Shown here: piece after piece, positions 1 through 9,138 of the stretch | Layout: every line of letters begins with the position of its first letter | Numbering within the stretch: position 1 is the stretch's first letter | Assembly: GCF_902500225.1 (NCBI RefSeq) | Contig: NZ_LR722657.1 | Location: 62,001 to 126,000, forward strand | Direction of reading: 5' to 3' | DNA: 64,000 nt | From: Buttiauxella massiliensis | GTDB taxonomy: Bacteria; Pseudomonadota; Gammaproteobacteria; Enterobacterales; Enterobacteriaceae | Notes under the pieces: generated by a model | Databases searched by the model: none | Seen by the model: the letters and a program-made list of their open reading frames with translations, nothing else | What the model was told of the DNA's origin: nothing | Translations under genes and position numbers: made by a program

Positions 1-47
1 TGCGGTCAAAAGCTGCATCCGGGGTTCGAATCCCCGCCTCACCGCCA
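1..47 (+). tRNA. serV: tRNA-Ser(GCU), 3' part only
   Basis: The first 47 bases are the variable arm, T arm, acceptor 3' strand and encoded CCA of a serine tRNA; the 5' half with the anticodon lies outside the window. The T-arm GGTTCGAATCC and the end CGCCTCACCGCCA agree with E. coli serV, which also directly precedes the argVYZQ cluster, so the GCU anticodon is inferred from synteny and not seen. Confidence 0.88.
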
Positions 48-51
48 TTTT

Positions 52-128
52 GCACCCATAGCTCAGCTGGATAGAGTACTCGGCTACGAACCGAGCGGTC
101 GGAAGTTCGAATCTTCCTGGGTGCACCA
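52..128 (+). tRNA. argV: tRNA-Arg(ACG), copy 1
   Basis: A 77-nt tRNA with encoded CCA. The acceptor stem GCACCCA pairs with TGGGTGC, the anticodon loop reads CTACGAA (anticodon ACG), and the T loop is TTCGAAT. It begins 4 nt after the serine tRNA, as in the E. coli serV-argV transcript. E. coli has GCATCCG/CGGATGC in the acceptor stem; here both strands have changed in a compensating way. Confidence 0.96.
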
Positions 129-324
129 TTCTTCCTACTACCATTTTGCGACGGTAGTGTTCCAAAGAAAGTTAATTTCTTAAGGAGCGACAGGGAGAAA
201 ACGTTGCTTTAGCAACGGCCCGTTTGGGCAAGCACCGTGAGTAACTCTCCGGATGCACCATCTAGTTTGATGTTGTTTAGAACAACAAACAGCATTAAGT
301 CAGCAGTAAAAGAAGTAATCCTGT
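129..324 (+). repeat. tRNA spacer repeat unit A, ending in a tRNA-Arg 3' fragment
   Basis: The spacer between the first two tRNA-Arg genes holds a segment (about 160-260) resembling one after the fourth tRNA (about 709-815). Both carry AACGTTGCTT-AGCAACGGCCCG, a hairpin-forming stretch, then GTGAGTAA or GCGAGTAA, and end in a copy of a tRNA-Arg 3' end. Here the tail is CTCTCCGGATGCACCA (245-260), closer to the E. coli tRNA-Arg end than to the local genes. The layout recalls the tyrT/rtT repeats, which also end in 19 nt of tRNA. Confidence 0.65.
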
Positions 325-401
325 GCACCCATAGCTCAGCTGGATAGAGTACTCGGCTACGAACCGAGCGGTCGGAAGTTCGAATCTTCCTGGGTGCACC
401 A
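325..401 (+). tRNA. argY: tRNA-Arg(ACG), copy 2
   Basis: Identical in all 77 nt to the first copy, with anticodon ACG and encoded CCA. It lies in a tandem array with spacers of 196, 62 and 64 nt. The copy name is assigned by order only, because identical genes cannot be told apart. Confidence 0.95.
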
Positions 402-463
402 TTCTTCTTCGATATTGTAGTAAGTTCAACGACATTGAATCAGCAGTAAAGTAATACCCCGAT

Positions 464-540
464 GCACCCATAGCTCAGCTGGATAGAGTACTCGGCTACG
501 AACCGAGCGGTCGGAAGTTCGAATCTTCCTGGGTGCACCA
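464..540 (+). tRNA. argZ: tRNA-Arg(ACG), copy 3
   Basis: Identical 77-nt tRNA-Arg with anticodon ACG. The spacers before copies 3 and 4 are themselves alike (both contain ATTCTTCTTCGAT, AGTTCA and CAGAAGT/CAGCAGT stretches), so the repeating unit is tRNA plus spacer, about 139-141 nt. This suggests amplification by unequal crossing over. Confidence 0.95.
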
Positions 541-604
541 TTCTTCTTCGATGTTACGGCAAGTTCAGTAATATCGAGTCAGAAGTCAAAAGCAGTAACC
601 CGAT

Positions 605-681
605 GCACCCATAGCTCAGCTGGATAGAGTACTCGGCTACGAACCGAGCGGTCGGAAGTTCGAATCTTCCTGGGTGCACCA
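605..681 (+). tRNA. argQ: tRNA-Arg(ACG), copy 4
   Basis: Last full tRNA-Arg(ACG) of the array, identical to the other three. It is followed by repeat unit B rather than a typical terminator. Confidence 0.95.
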
Positions 682-708
682 TATTTCCTCCAAATACCAG
701 TAATGGTA

Positions 709-815
709 GCGCTTCAGAGAAATTCGATTTCTCAGCAAGCACAAGGGAAGATAACGTTGCTTCAGCAACGGCCCGAAGGGTGAGCCTTCGGCGAGTAATC
801 TTCCTGGGTGCACCA
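709..815 (+). repeat. tRNA spacer repeat unit B, ending in 19 nt of tRNA-Arg
   Basis: Second copy of the spacer repeat. The tail AATCTTCCTGGGTGCACCA (797-815) is exactly the last 19 nt of the local tRNA-Arg genes. Upstream are AACGTTGCTTCAGCAACGGC and the inverted pair CCGAAGG/CCTTCGG. A processed RNA with a tRNA-like 3' end, as in rtT, is conceivable but not shown. The remaining leader up to yqaB (816-976) holds no recognisable feature. Confidence 0.65.
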
Positions 816-976
816 TCTTTTCCAAGTTTTACCTCCTGAATTTCAAAAACAAAATCCCCTATAGCGCCATATTTACCCATTAGTCACCTTCTGAACTATC
901 TCAATTACAAATAAGCGACAATATTATTGGTTTACGATAAAGTAACGCCTCAATATTGAGTGATGTGAGGGATGAG

Positions 977-1543
977 ATGTACGAACGTTACGAAGGTCTA
1001 ATTTTCGATATGGACGGAACCATCCTCGATACCGAACCTACACATCGCAAGGCGTGGCGTGAGACGCTGGCAGGCTATGGCATGCAATTCGATGAACAAG
1101 CAATGGTTGCGTTGAATGGTTCACCTACCTGGCGTATTGCACAGGCAATTATCGAACTCAATCGTGCAGATCTTGACCCTCATCGCCTGGCGCAAGAAAA
1201 GACGCAAGCCGTGAGAGCTATGCTTCTTGATACTGTGCGCCCACTTCCCCTCATTGATATTGTCAAATCCTGGCATGGGCGTCGCCCAATGGCTGTAGGT
1301 ACGGGCAGTGAAAGCGATATCGCCGAAGCGCTGCTCAACCATTTAGGCTTACGGCAGTATTTCTCTGCTGTTGTTGCCGCAGACCATGTCAAAAATCACA
1401 AACCCGCTCCCGATACTTTTTTGCTGTGCGCTGAATTAATGGGCGTCGCACCAAATAAATGTGTGGTGTTTGAAGATGCAGATTTTGGCCTGGAAGCTGC
1501 AAGAGCGGCGGGAATGGATGGCGTGGACGTCCGTTTGCTGTGA
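977..1543 (+). CDS. yqaB: HAD-family sugar phosphatase YqaB
   Basis: A 188-residue HAD hydrolase. Motif I is FDMDGT near the N-terminus, with the conserved lysine in the HKPAPD stretch and motif IV in VFEDADFG. The family dephosphorylates fructose-1-phosphate and similar sugar phosphates. The ATG at 977 is preferred to the TTG at 956 because it follows AGGGATGAG and gives the E. coli protein length and N-terminus (MYERY). It overlaps yqaA by 4 bp (GTGA), so the two are translationally coupled. It lies downstream of the tRNA cluster, as in E. coli. Confidence 0.95.
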   Translation: MYERYEGLIFDMDGTILDTEPTHRKAWRETLAGYGMQFDEQAMVALNGSPTWRIAQAIIELNRADLDPHRLAQEKTQAVRAMLLDTVRPLPLIDIVKSWHGRRPMAVGTGSESDIAEALLNHLGLRQYFSAVVAADHVKNHKPAPDTFLLCAELMGVAPNKCVVFEDADFGLEAARAAGMDGVDVRLL

Positions 1544-1968
1544 GTGAAGGACTATCACTTTTTTCATTATTTACCAGTAGCTTTCTAAGCGCTACGTTAT
1601 TGCCAGGAAGTTCCGAAGTGGTGCTGGTAGCACTATTAGTTGCAGGCTCTGGCCCAACCTGGCTACTCATCTTAATAGCAACAATGGGTAATAGCCTTGG
1701 CGGCTTAACTAACGTTATTCTGGGGCGCTTTTTTCCATTGCGGGAACAATCGCGCTGGTATGGGAAAGCAACTGGCTGGCTGGTACGTTTCGGCCCGGCA
1801 ACATTATTACTCAGTTGGCTGCCTGTAGTAGGCGATCTACTGTGCCTGTTAGCTGGCTTATTACGAATGAACTGGGGACCGGTAATCTTTTTTTTATGCC
1901 TTGGTAAAGCGCTTCGCTATATCGTTGTAGCGGCTGCAACGGTACAGGGCATCGCGTGGTGGCACTAA
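1540..1968 (+). CDS. yqaA: SNARE-associated-type inner-membrane protein YqaA
   Basis: A 142-residue membrane protein, the same length as E. coli YqaA and of the YqaA/DedA-like family. An N-terminal hydrophobic segment is followed by the conserved LPG-SEVVL stretch, a GNSLGGLTN loop and further hydrophobic segments around PVVGDLLCLLAG and GPVIFFLCLGKALRY. The start is GTG inside the end of yqaB. The biochemical role is not established; family members are thought to handle lipids or small solutes at the inner membrane. Confidence 0.93.
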   Translation: MSEGLSLFSLFTSSFLSATLLPGSSEVVLVALLVAGSGPTWLLILIATMGNSLGGLTNVILGRFFPLREQSRWYGKATGWLVRFGPATLLLSWLPVVGDLLCLLAGLLRMNWGPVIFFLCLGKALRYIVVAAATVQGIAWWH

Positions 1969-1982
1969 TTGCATGGACTGAA

Positions 1983-2106
1983 ATACCCGTTATCTTTCAA
2001 GCTGCAGGTGTGTTGGCTGCAATCGCAAACCCAGTTACTTACTCAAGTAAGCTCCTGGGCATTTGCTCTCTTGCCGCCTTCCTGCAGCTCGAAATCTAAA
2101 GGGTAT
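1983..2106. repeat. ERIC element (about 124 bp) upstream of gshA
   Basis: An imperfect palindrome from ATACCCG to GGGTAT in the yqaA-gshA gap. The core AGTTACTTACTCAAGTAAGC followed by TCCTGGG matches the ERIC consensus in inverse orientation, and the two arms (CAAGCTGCAG / CTGCAGCTCG) complement each other. ERICs are non-autonomous intergenic elements of enterobacteria. Its end abuts the probable gshA leader, so it may influence gshA transcript structure. Confidence 0.85.
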
Positions 2107-2171
2107 AATTATCATCGCCATTTAAAACAATTATGCTTAATAAAAATGAATTCGACAGGCGGGAGGTCAAT

Positions 2172-3728
2172 TTGATCCCGAACGTATCACAGGCGCTGGC
2201 CTGGCTGGAACAGCATCCTCAGGCAGTTAAAGGTATTTGTCGTGGTCTTGAGCGTGAAACGCTGCGAGTCACACCAGATGGTCAGTTGGCAACAACAGGC
2301 CACCCGGAAAGCCTTGGTTCAGCGCTGACACACAAATGGATTACTACTGATTTCGCGGAAGCGCTACTGGAGTTTATTACTCCAGTTGATGGTGATATCG
2401 ACCATATGCTGACATTCATGCGCGATCTCCATCGCCATACAGCCCGTGAACTGGGTGATGAGCGTATGTGGCCGCTTAGCATGCCGTGTTATATCAACGA
2501 TGGTCAGAATATCGAACTGGCGCAGTATGGCTCGTCCAACAACGGGCGTTTTAAAACGTTATACCGTGAAGGTTTGAAAAACCGTTACGGTGCGTTGATG
2601 CAGACTATTTCGGGCGTGCACTACAACTTTTCGCTGCCGCTAGAGTTCTGGAAGGCGCGTCTGGGTGTTGAAGATGCTGAAAGCGGCAAGGAAGCGATTT
2701 CCGCCGGGTACTTCCGCCTGATTCGTAACTATTACCGTTTTGGTTGGGTTATCCCATATTTGTTCGGAGCATCGCCGGCGATTTGCTCCTCCTTCCTGCA
2801 AGGGAAAGAGAGTGCACTGCCATTTGAAAAGACCGAATGTGGCATGAATTACCTGCCATATGCGACTTCATTGCGACTGAGCGACCTGGGCTACACCAAT
2901 AAATCCCAGAGTAACCTTGGTATTACGTTTAATAATCTGGAGACTTATGTCGCCGGGTTGAAGCGAGCGATTAAAACGCCATCGGAAGAGTATGCGCAGA
3001 TGGGCGTTGAGAAAGATGGCAAGCGCCTTCAAATCAACACCAACGTGCTGCAAATTGAAAATGAACTCTATGCACCTATTCGCCCTAAACGCGTTACAGG
3101 GCCTGGCGAGTCGCCTTCTGATGCATTGATGCGCGGCGGGATTGAATATATTGAAGTGCGTTCACTTGATATCAATCCGTTCTCACCAATTGGTGTTGAT
3201 GAGCAGCAGGTTCGTTTCCTCGACCTGTTCATGATTTGGTGTGTGCTGGCAGATGCGCCTGAAATGAGCAGCGACGAATTGCTTTGCACCCGCACAAACT
3301 GGAATCGTGTGATTCTGGAAGGGCGCAAACCGGGCCTGACGCTGGGTATCGGTTGTGAAACTGCTCAGCATCCGTTGGCTAAAGTGGGCAAAGATTTGTT
3401 CACAGATTTACGCCGTGTTGCCGAAACGCTCGATGGCATCGCCGGGAATAGTGAATATCAGGATGTGTGTGACCAACTGGTTGCCTGCTTCGACGATCCA
3501 GAATTAACGTACTCAGCACGTATTCTGCGGTCTATGATTGATAATGGTATCGGCGGTACAGGTCTTGCCCTTGCTGAGCAATATCGTCAGATTTTGGTAC
3601 AAGAGCCGCTGGAGATTTTGACAGAAGACGTGTTGCAGAAAGAACATGATGCTTCCTGGCAACGCCAGCGTGATATCGAAGCGAGTGATACCGAGCCGTT
3701 TGATGTGTGGCTTGAGAAACACGCTTAG
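2172..3728 (+). CDS. gshA: Glutamate-cysteine ligase GshA
   Basis: First enzyme of glutathione synthesis, joining L-glutamate and L-cysteine with ATP in the cytoplasm. The 518 residues equal the E. coli length. Conserved blocks include [10 protein letters not shown] near the N-terminus (glutamate and Mg binding), [13 protein letters not shown], and [15 protein letters not shown]. The start is taken as TTG at 2172, as in E. coli, because it follows GGGAGG and gives the [13 protein letters not shown]-terminus; an upstream in-frame ATG at 2133 would add 13 poorly conserved residues. micA and luxS follow. Confidence 0.97.
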   Translation: MIPNVSQALAWLEQHPQAVKGICRGLERETLRVTPDGQLATTGHPESLGSALTHKWITTDFAEALLEFITPVDGDIDHMLTFMRDLHRHTARELGDERMWPLSMPCYINDGQNIELAQYGSSNNGRFKTLYREGLKNRYGALMQTISGVHYNFSLPLEFWKARLGVEDAESGKEAISAGYFRLIRNYYRFGWVIPYLFGASPAICSSFLQGKESALPFEKTECGMNYLPYATSLRLSDLGYTNKSQSNLGITFNNLETYVAGLKRAIKTPSEEYAQMGVEKDGKRLQINTNVLQIENELYAPIRPKRVTGPGESPSDALMRGGIEYIEVRSLDINPFSPIGVDEQQVRFLDLFMIWCVLADAPEMSSDELLCTRTNWNRVILEGRKPGLTLGIGCETAQHPLAKVGKDLFTDLRRVAETLDGIAGNSEYQDVCDQLVACFDDPELTYSARILRSMIDNGIGGTGLALAEQYRQILVQEPLEILTEDVLQKEHDASWQRQRDIEASDTEPFDVWLEKHA

Positions 3729-3735
3729 TAGAAAA

Positions 3736-3810
3736 GAAAAAGGCCACAATCAGTGTGGCCAAAATATACATCTCTGAATCAGGGATGATGATAACAAATG
3801 CGCGTCTTTC
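3736..3810 (-). ncRNA. micA: MicA sigmaE-dependent small RNA
   Basis: On the minus strand between gshA and luxS a 75-nt RNA reads GAAAGACGCGCATTTGTTAT at its 5' end and finishes in the hairpin GGCCACA/TGTGGCC followed by TTTTTC. The 5' part with the unpaired seed, the CATCATCCCTGA-TTCAGAGATG stem and the gshA-luxS location are those of E. coli MicA, an Hfq-dependent repressor of ompA and other envelope mRNAs. The 3' hairpin (3742-3760) is its rho-independent terminator. Confidence 0.95.
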
Positions 3811-3816
3811 ATATAC

Positions 3817-3843
3817 TCAGAGTAGTGTGAGAAAGAATGGTTC
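3817..3843 (-). promoter_or_regulatory. sigmaE promoter of micA
   Basis: Reading leftward, GAACCA (3843-3838), a 16-bp spacer and TCTGA (3821-3817) lie just upstream of the micA 5' end. This agrees with the sigmaE pattern GAACTT-N16-TCTGA apart from the last two -35 bases, and with the known RpoE control of micA. Confidence 0.8.
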
Positions 3844-3882
3844 ATTTTATTTTTAAAAAAATCACTTATCGGAGGTGATCAG

Positions 3883-4398
3883 ATGCCGTTGTTGGATAGC
3901 TTCACAGTTGACCATACCCGCATGGGCGCACCAGCAGTGCGTGTAGCGAAAACGATGAATACGCCTCATGGCGATACTATCACTGTATTTGATCTGCGTT
4001 TTTGCATCCCGAACAAGGAAGTGATGCCAGAAAAAGGGATTCATACTCTTGAACACCTGTTTGCTGGTTTTATGCGTGACCACCTGAATGGGAATGGCGT
4101 AGAGATTATTGATATTTCGCCAATGGGCTGCCGTACGGGCTTCTACATGAGCTTGATTGGTGTACCTGAAGAGACTCGCGTTGCTGATGCATGGAAAGCG
4201 GCAATGGAAGATGTGCTGAAGGTGAAAGAGCAAAACCAGATCCCTGAGCTGAATGTTTACCAGTGTGGCACTTACCACATGCACTCGCTGCAAGAAGCAC
4301 AGGATATCGCACGTCATATCCTTGAGCATGGTGTGAGCGTAAACAGCAATGAAGAGCTGGCTCTGCCGAAAGAGACGCTCAAAGAGCTGCATATTTAG
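3883..4398 (+). CDS. luxS: S-ribosylhomocysteine lyase LuxS
   Basis: Cleaves S-ribosylhomocysteine to homocysteine and DPD, the precursor of autoinducer-2, in the activated methyl cycle. The 171 residues match the family length. The metal ligands are visible: HTLEH (His54, His58) and Cys128 in YQCGT; the catalytic Cys83 is in MGCRTG. The RBS GGAGGTG precedes ATG 3883. A bidirectional terminator separates it from the convergent emrB. Confidence 0.98.
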   Translation: MPLLDSFTVDHTRMGAPAVRVAKTMNTPHGDTITVFDLRFCIPNKEVMPEKGIHTLEHLFAGFMRDHLNGNGVEIIDISPMGCRTGFYMSLIGVPEETRVADAWKAAMEDVLKVKEQNQIPELNVYQCGTYHMHSLQEAQDIARHILEHGVSVNSNEELALPKETLKELHI

Positions 4399-4425
4399 TC
4401 TTGCTGGACTGTGAGTTAAAAGTAA

Positions 4426-4447
4426 AAAGGGGCCAATCGGCCCCTTT
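4426..4447. terminator. Bidirectional terminator between luxS and emrB
   Basis: A perfect 9-bp stem AAAGGGGCC/GGCCCCTTT with loop AATC, with A-rich and T-rich flanks on the two sides. It can end luxS transcripts rightward and emrAB transcripts leftward. Confidence 0.85.
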
Positions 4448-4459
4448 AGTATTTCTGAC

Positions 4460-5998
4460 TTAGTGCGCTCCGCCACCACCACCACCGGCACCAAACGGTG
4501 GTCTGGCAAACCAGATTAAACCCAGCAATAGAATAAATATTCCTGCAGAAACCCAGAAAATCTCATTGGCTGAGATAATCAGCCCCTGATTGGTAATCTG
4601 CTGCGCAATATAGCCAGAGGCTTGTTGCGGTGACATCCCCAGATTTTCCAGTTTTGAATACATCTCCTGCGCATTTGGGTTAAACGGTGAAACGGACTCC
4701 GTTAACTGCGCGTGGTGTAACGCCTCGCGGTTAGTCCAGAGCGTCGTGGTTATCGACGTACCAATCGAACCAGCAAGGGTTCGGGTAAAGTTCGACAAAC
4801 TCGATGCAGCGGCCATACGCTCAGGCGGCAACCCGGAAAGCGTAATTGTCGTCAGTGGCATAAAGAAACATGCCACAGCGAAGCCCTGAATAAACTGCGG
4901 CCAGGCCGATGCGCCGAAATCCATTCCCGGCTCGAAGGTATATGCACGCCAGTAGAAACAGACGGCGTACATAATAAAGCTGAATGTCACCAGCCTTCGC
5001 ATATCGAGCTTATGAGCAAAACGCCCGATAATCGGCGACAGCAGCACAGGAAGAAGCCCGACCGGTGCCGATGCCAGACCTGCCCAGGTTGCCGTGTAGC
5101 CATATACCTCCTGCAATAGCTGCGGCAGTAACACAATTGCGCCGAAGTAGAGCATGTAGGCGAGACTGATACACAAGCAACCAATGGTGAAGTTTCGCGA
5201 CTTAAACAACGACAAGTCGACTATCGGGTTGTCGTCCGTTAGCTCCCAGACAATCAAGAAACTTATCGTCACCACCGCGACGATTGTCAGAACAACCACT
5301 TCTGTTGAGTTAAACCAATCCAGCTCTTTACCGCGGTCGAGCATGATTTGCAGGCTACCAATACCCACCACCAACAGCGCAAGGCCGATGGCATCAATAC
5401 GGCGCTGCTCGGTTTTGGTTTCACGACCACGCAAGGTTTGCATCGTCAGCAGAACGACCAGCGCACCGATTGGCACGTTGATAAAGAAGATCCAACCCCA
5501 GTGGTAGTTATCACTGATAAAACCACCGAGAATTGGCCCACAAATCGGTGCCACGATGACTGTCATCGACCACAGCGCCAGCGCGATACTTCGCTTAGCA
5601 GGCGGGTAGTTATTGAGCAGCAGACTTTGCGACAGCGGAATCAACGGCCCGGCAACGATCCCCTGGATAACGCGGAAGAAGATCAGCATCTCCAGACTTT
5701 TGGACACGCCGCAAGCCCATGAAGCCAGCACGAACAGAATCGTCGACCACATAAACAACTTCACTTCACCAAAGCGCTTAGCAAGCCACCCGGTGATAGG
5801 AATTGAGATGGCGTTGGCCACCCCAAATGAAGTGATAACCCAGGTCCCCTGGCTCAGAGATGAGCCAAGGTTACCGGCAATGGTCGGAATGGCCACGTTG
5901 GCGATGGTAGAATCCAGCACCTGCATAAAGGTCGCCAATGACAAGGCGATGGTCATGATGACCAGCGGTGCCCCTTCTAGCGGTTTTTGTTGTGCCAT
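4460..5998 (-). CDS. emrB: Multidrug efflux MFS transporter subunit EmrB
   Basis: A 14-TM-type drug:H+ antiporter (DHA2 family), 512 residues as in E. coli. DHA2 signatures are visible: TFMQVLDSTIANVA in the first TM segment, the loop motif GWLAKRFGE, and PLIPLSQSLLLNNYPPAKR. The C-terminus ends in a run of glycines (GAGGGGGGAH). With EmrA and TolC it exports hydrophobic agents such as uncouplers and nalidixic acid. It lies 15 bp downstream of emrA in the emrRAB operon. Confidence 0.97.
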   Translation of the reverse strand: MAQQKPLEGAPLVIMTIALSLATFMQVLDSTIANVAIPTIAGNLGSSLSQGTWVITSFGVANAISIPITGWLAKRFGEVKLFMWSTILFVLASWACGVSKSLEMLIFFRVIQGIVAGPLIPLSQSLLLNNYPPAKRSIALALWSMTVIVAPICGPILGGFISDNYHWGWIFFINVPIGALVVLLTMQTLRGRETKTEQRRIDAIGLALLVVGIGSLQIMLDRGKELDWFNSTEVVVLTIVAVVTISFLIVWELTDDNPIVDLSLFKSRNFTIGCLCISLAYMLYFGAIVLLPQLLQEVYGYTATWAGLASAPVGLLPVLLSPIIGRFAHKLDMRRLVTFSFIMYAVCFYWRAYTFEPGMDFGASAWPQFIQGFAVACFFMPLTTITLSGLPPERMAAASSLSNFTRTLAGSIGTSITTTLWTNREALHHAQLTESVSPFNPNAQEMYSKLENLGMSPQQASGYIAQQITNQGLIISANEIFWVSAGIFILLLGLIWFARPPFGAGGGGGGAH

Positions 5999-6013
5999 AC
6001 AACCTCCGCTTTG

Positions 6014-7186
6014 TTAACCCGCATTGGCCTGGATGATGTTATTAATCAGCTCATTAGCAGGTGCCAGGTTAAGTTCGCGTGCGTTACTTTCATACACCGG
6101 AGAGTGACGCGTCTCGTTAGCCAGAATACTGCCTTCACGGTTGCTGGTATCCACGGTAACTAATGTGGATAGGCCAATACGTAGTGGATGTTCTTGAAGT
6201 TGCTTCGCATCAAGCTCAATACGTACTGGCAGGCGCTGAACGACTTTGATCCAGTTGCCGGTAGCGTTTTGTGCCGGGAGCAGTGAAAACGCGCTGCCGG
6301 TGCCCATGTCCAGGCCTACGACCTTGCCAGTGTATTCAATTTTGTCGCCGTAAATATCACTGACAACCGTTGCAGGTTGGCCGATACGTATATGCGCAAG
6401 CTGCGTCTCTTTAAAGTTCGCATCTACCCACAAACCACTTGCTGGCACGATAGCCATCAGAGGAGTTGTTGGGCTAATTTGCGCACCAACCTGAACAACG
6501 CGGCGTGAAACATAGCCGGTCATTGGGCTGACAATTTTGGTGCGGGCTAGCGCCATCCATGCGTTACGCAACTCGGCAGCCGCTTGTTTAACACTTGGCT
6601 GTTCTTCGAGTTTGCTACCCAGAACCATGGCCTGGTTTGCATTGTATTGTTGAATGGCAACATCCAGTTGCGCTTGAGCCGTCGCGACGGCATCTCGGGC
6701 GTGTTGCAATTCTTCACGGCCAATCAGGTTTGCGTTACCTAAAGGTACGCGGCGATTAAGGTCGCTTTGAGCTTGAGCAAGCGAAGTCTTTTGCAGCGCA
6801 ATATTGGCCTGCAACTGCTTACTGTTAATCATTAACTGACGTGTCTGGCGCACGCTTGAAGCCAACACGGTTTGTGCCTGCTCAAAAGCTTGCTCAGCGT
6901 CAGCCTGGTCTAACGTCACCAGAACATCGCCCTGTTTAACGAAGTCGGTATTTTCAGCCCAAACTTTGGTTACGCTTCCGGAAACCTGGGACATTATCTG
7001 TACCTGATTACCGGCCACATACGCATCATCCGTATTTTCGTAGTGACGTAACACCAAAAACCAATAAATCCCATATGCCACAGCAATAATTACAAACAGC
7101 AGGGTCAACACAAGTAAGGCACCTTTACGTTTGCCTTTCTTGTTACCCGGCTGTTGCGGGGTTTGAGTCTCCGCATGTGCGCTCAT
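6014..7186 (-). CDS. emrA: Multidrug efflux periplasmic adaptor EmrA
   Basis: Membrane-fusion protein linking EmrB to TolC, 390 residues from the chosen ATG, the same as E. coli. There is a cytoplasmic basic stretch, one TM segment at about 25-45, the lipoyl half-motif (DDAYVAG-QVQIMSQVSG), a coiled-coil hairpin rich in Gln/Ala, and beta-barrel blocks ending PAQNATGNWIKVVQRLPVRI. The ATG at 7186 follows GGAGATAAGC and gives MSAHAETQTPQQP; an in-frame codon at 7198 would overlap that RBS. Confidence 0.96.
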   Translation of the reverse strand: MSAHAETQTPQQPGNKKGKRKGALLVLTLLFVIIAVAYGIYWFLVLRHYENTDDAYVAGNQVQIMSQVSGSVTKVWAENTDFVKQGDVLVTLDQADAEQAFEQAQTVLASSVRQTRQLMINSKQLQANIALQKTSLAQAQSDLNRRVPLGNANLIGREELQHARDAVATAQAQLDVAIQQYNANQAMVLGSKLEEQPSVKQAAAELRNAWMALARTKIVSPMTGYVSRRVVQVGAQISPTTPLMAIVPASGLWVDANFKETQLAHIRIGQPATVVSDIYGDKIEYTGKVVGLDMGTGSAFSLLPAQNATGNWIKVVQRLPVRIELDAKQLQEHPLRIGLSTLVTVDTSNREGSILANETRHSPVYESNARELNLAPANELINNIIQANAG

Positions 7187-7242
7187 GCTTATCTCCACAC
7201 TTTTTTATTATAGTGATCGGCTGAGCCGACCTGTTAGACCCA

Positions 7243-7272
7243 ACAGGCCAGCAAGGTAAGTTGCTGGCCTGT
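7243..7272. other. Strong hairpin in the emrR-emrA intergenic RNA
   Basis: A perfect 12-bp inverted repeat, ACAGGCCAGCAA / TTGCTGGCCTGT, with loop GGTAAG, lies between emrR and emrA in the operon mRNA. No U-run follows leftward, so it is not a classic terminator. It may stabilise the emrR message or act as a partial attenuator that lowers emrAB expression relative to emrR. Confidence 0.65.
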
Positions 7273-7320
7273 CGGTATTCATCTTTTTTGGGGTATTACG
7301 ATTTCACGCGATGACAGCAC

Positions 7321-7851
7321 TTAGCGCACGGCTTCAAGTACAGTCTGGTTTTCGTCCATTTCATCAAGGCGGGTCAGCAGTTTGCGGGTAATATTTTCCA
7401 ACTGCTCTTTCTCCGTACCGCTCAGCGCAGACCACAGCTCATGCAGGCAGTGGTGTTGCGGCGGTAACACCTGACGTATGAATTCCTGACCTTTTTCGGT
7501 CAAATGCAGATGCAGGCAGCGGCGATCGTTATCGCTTTCACGGCGTTCGATCCAGCCACGCTTTTCAAGCTCATCGGCAATACGGGTCGCATTGGTACGG
7601 GAAGAACCCAAAGCACAGCTCAATTCTGAAGGCTGAATACTGTGGCTTTCCTGTGATTCAAGAGTGATCAACGCCATAAATAGCGTCTCGTTAATGCCCT
7701 GAGCTTTCAGCATTTTATTGCGGTTTTCCAAAAGCTTGCCCTGCATGTGCATGCACAGGCGCGTCAGCAGAACTTCCTGATATGGGAATTCCTCGTAGCG
7801 TTTGGCGCGAAATTTTAGCATTTGTTCAATGGGCGTAAACGAACTATCCAT
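7321..7851 (-). CDS. emrR: MarR-family repressor EmrR (MprA)
   Basis: A 176-residue MarR-type winged-helix repressor of emrRAB, the E. coli length. The DNA-binding part is around [32 protein letters not shown], followed by the wing [15 protein letters not shown]. Family members are released from DNA by drugs and phenolics. It heads the operon emrR-emrA-emrB and should control its own promoter in the 84-bp gap before ygaH. Confidence 0.96.
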   Translation of the reverse strand: MDSSFTPIEQMLKFRAKRYEEFPYQEVLLTRLCMHMQGKLLENRNKMLKAQGINETLFMALITLESQESHSIQPSELSCALGSSRTNATRIADELEKRGWIERRESDNDRRCLHLHLTEKGQEFIRQVLPPQHHCLHELWSALSGTEKEQLENITRKLLTRLDEMDENQTVLEAVR

Positions 7852-7935
7852 TTTGGCATAACCTCATTAGTTGCGGTCGATATAATAACGATGGTGACAA
7901 ATAAAGTAAATGTATTGTTTATACGTTTTTTATCG

Positions 7936-8277
7936 TCAGACGGTGATCACCATCATGAGTTTCCAGGTTAATCCATAACCCAGAGCACTTAATAACGTCG
8001 GGATAATAATGCTGCGAGTCTTGTAATAACTCAGCCCGAGAATGATAAAGCCCATTAACGTCGGGACCAGACGCTGCGCATCGTGCATGATCTCAGGCAC
8101 ACTTGAGACCACCAGCAGAGCGCAAATTGACGCGATACCAATGCTATCGAGCAGTACGCCAGTCGCACCACGTTTGGCTGGGCGTGTCGAATTTGCCCTA
8201 ATACGCAGAGGTAAATAGCGGAATAGATAGTTGGCAAGCCCGACCAGCAGACCCAGCAAAAGTACTTGTGTACTCAT
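7936..8277 (-). CDS. ygaH: L-valine exporter subunit YgaH (AzlD-like)
   Basis: A 113-residue small membrane protein of the AzlD family with about four hydrophobic segments. It overlaps ygaZ by 4 bp. In E. coli, YgaZH exports L-valine and other branched-chain amino acids. The sequence opens [21 protein letters not shown] with the conserved [11 protein letters not shown] turn. It is last in the ygaZH pair and reads toward emrR. Confidence 0.94.
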   Translation of the reverse strand: MSTQVLLLGLLVGLANYLFRYLPLRIRANSTRPAKRGATGVLLDSIGIASICALLVVSSVPEIMHDAQRLVPTLMGFIILGLSYYKTRSIIIPTLLSALGYGLTWKLMMVITV

Positions 8278-9014
8278 CCCGGTTCTCCTTGATAAAACGC
8301 CTGAATCAGTGCAGCCAGACAGCCACAGACAATGCCTGCGAGAATGGCCGCTGGAATCGAAACCAGCGTGACGCCCAACAGCGCGCCAGCAAGCGATGCG
8401 GTAACAGTCCAGGATTGCTTACGCTGGAATGACGCCAGCAAGAAGCTCAGGAATAGGGCAGGCAGCATAAAGCCTAACGCTGCTTCTACCGCCGGAAATT
8501 TATCCAGCAAACCATTACCAGACCATGAACCTAACGCGGTGCCCAATATCCATGAAAACCACGAACTGAATGCGATGCCGATCATCCAGTTTTCGCTCCA
8601 GCGACGATTATCACGGACCAGTTTCGCTGTTGCAGCAGCAAACACTTCGTCGGTCAGGCCAAAGGCCCAAATCGCGGTTTTAGGTTTACTTAGCTGGCGA
8701 GTGATTCGTTGGCGCAGGGAAGGGCCGTATAAGACGTGGCGCACATCCATTGCCATTACTGTTAATGCTGCAACCCAGAGTGAGCTACCCGCAGCCAGTA
8801 ATGCGGTAATAACAAACTGGCTAGCGCCTGCATAAATAATGCAGGAGAAAAATAGACTTTCGAATGGGGTAAATCCTAGCTTTGTGGCATTCAGCCCAAA
8901 CGCAAATGCTACCGGGATATAACTGATGACAATCGGTAAACTGTCTTTCAGCCCTTCAGCCCAGGTAGCATCGTTTTGATTATTATTTAATGGAACTTCT
9001 GCAGGACTATCCAT
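8274..9014 (-). CDS. ygaZ: L-valine exporter subunit YgaZ (AzlC-like)
   Basis: A 246-residue AzlC-family permease, the large subunit of the branched-chain amino acid exporter. Typical blocks are the first TM region after [27 protein letters not shown], and [15 protein letters not shown]. It overlaps ygaH by an ATGA-type 4-bp junction, which implies coupled synthesis of the two subunits. No Lrp site was identified in the 124-bp upstream gap. Confidence 0.95.
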   Translation of the reverse strand: MDSPAEVPLNNNQNDATWAEGLKDSLPIVISYIPVAFAFGLNATKLGFTPFESLFFSCIIYAGASQFVITALLAAGSSLWVAALTVMAMDVRHVLYGPSLRQRITRQLSKPKTAIWAFGLTDEVFAAATAKLVRDNRRWSENWMIGIAFSSWFSWILGTALGSWSGNGLLDKFPAVEAALGFMLPALFLSFLLASFQRKQSWTVTASLAGALLGVTLVSIPAAILAGIVCGCLAALIQAFYQGEPG

Positions 9015-9138
9015 ATTAACTATTTATCTATTTCTGACGTTAATGTCACTCGAATGAACAAACAGGGATAACCTTAACAGACTGGTACGACCCTTAATAC
9101 CCTAAATTATTCAAGGGGAATGTAAAGGATTAGTGCCA

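Noticed and set aside
2133-2171. Upstream ATG start for gshA
   Set aside because: The TTG at 2172 has a better RBS, matches the E. coli start and gives the family length.
3862-4509. 215-codon frame antisense to luxS
   Set aside because: Its codon pattern mirrors luxS, it crosses the bidirectional terminator, and luxS is certain.
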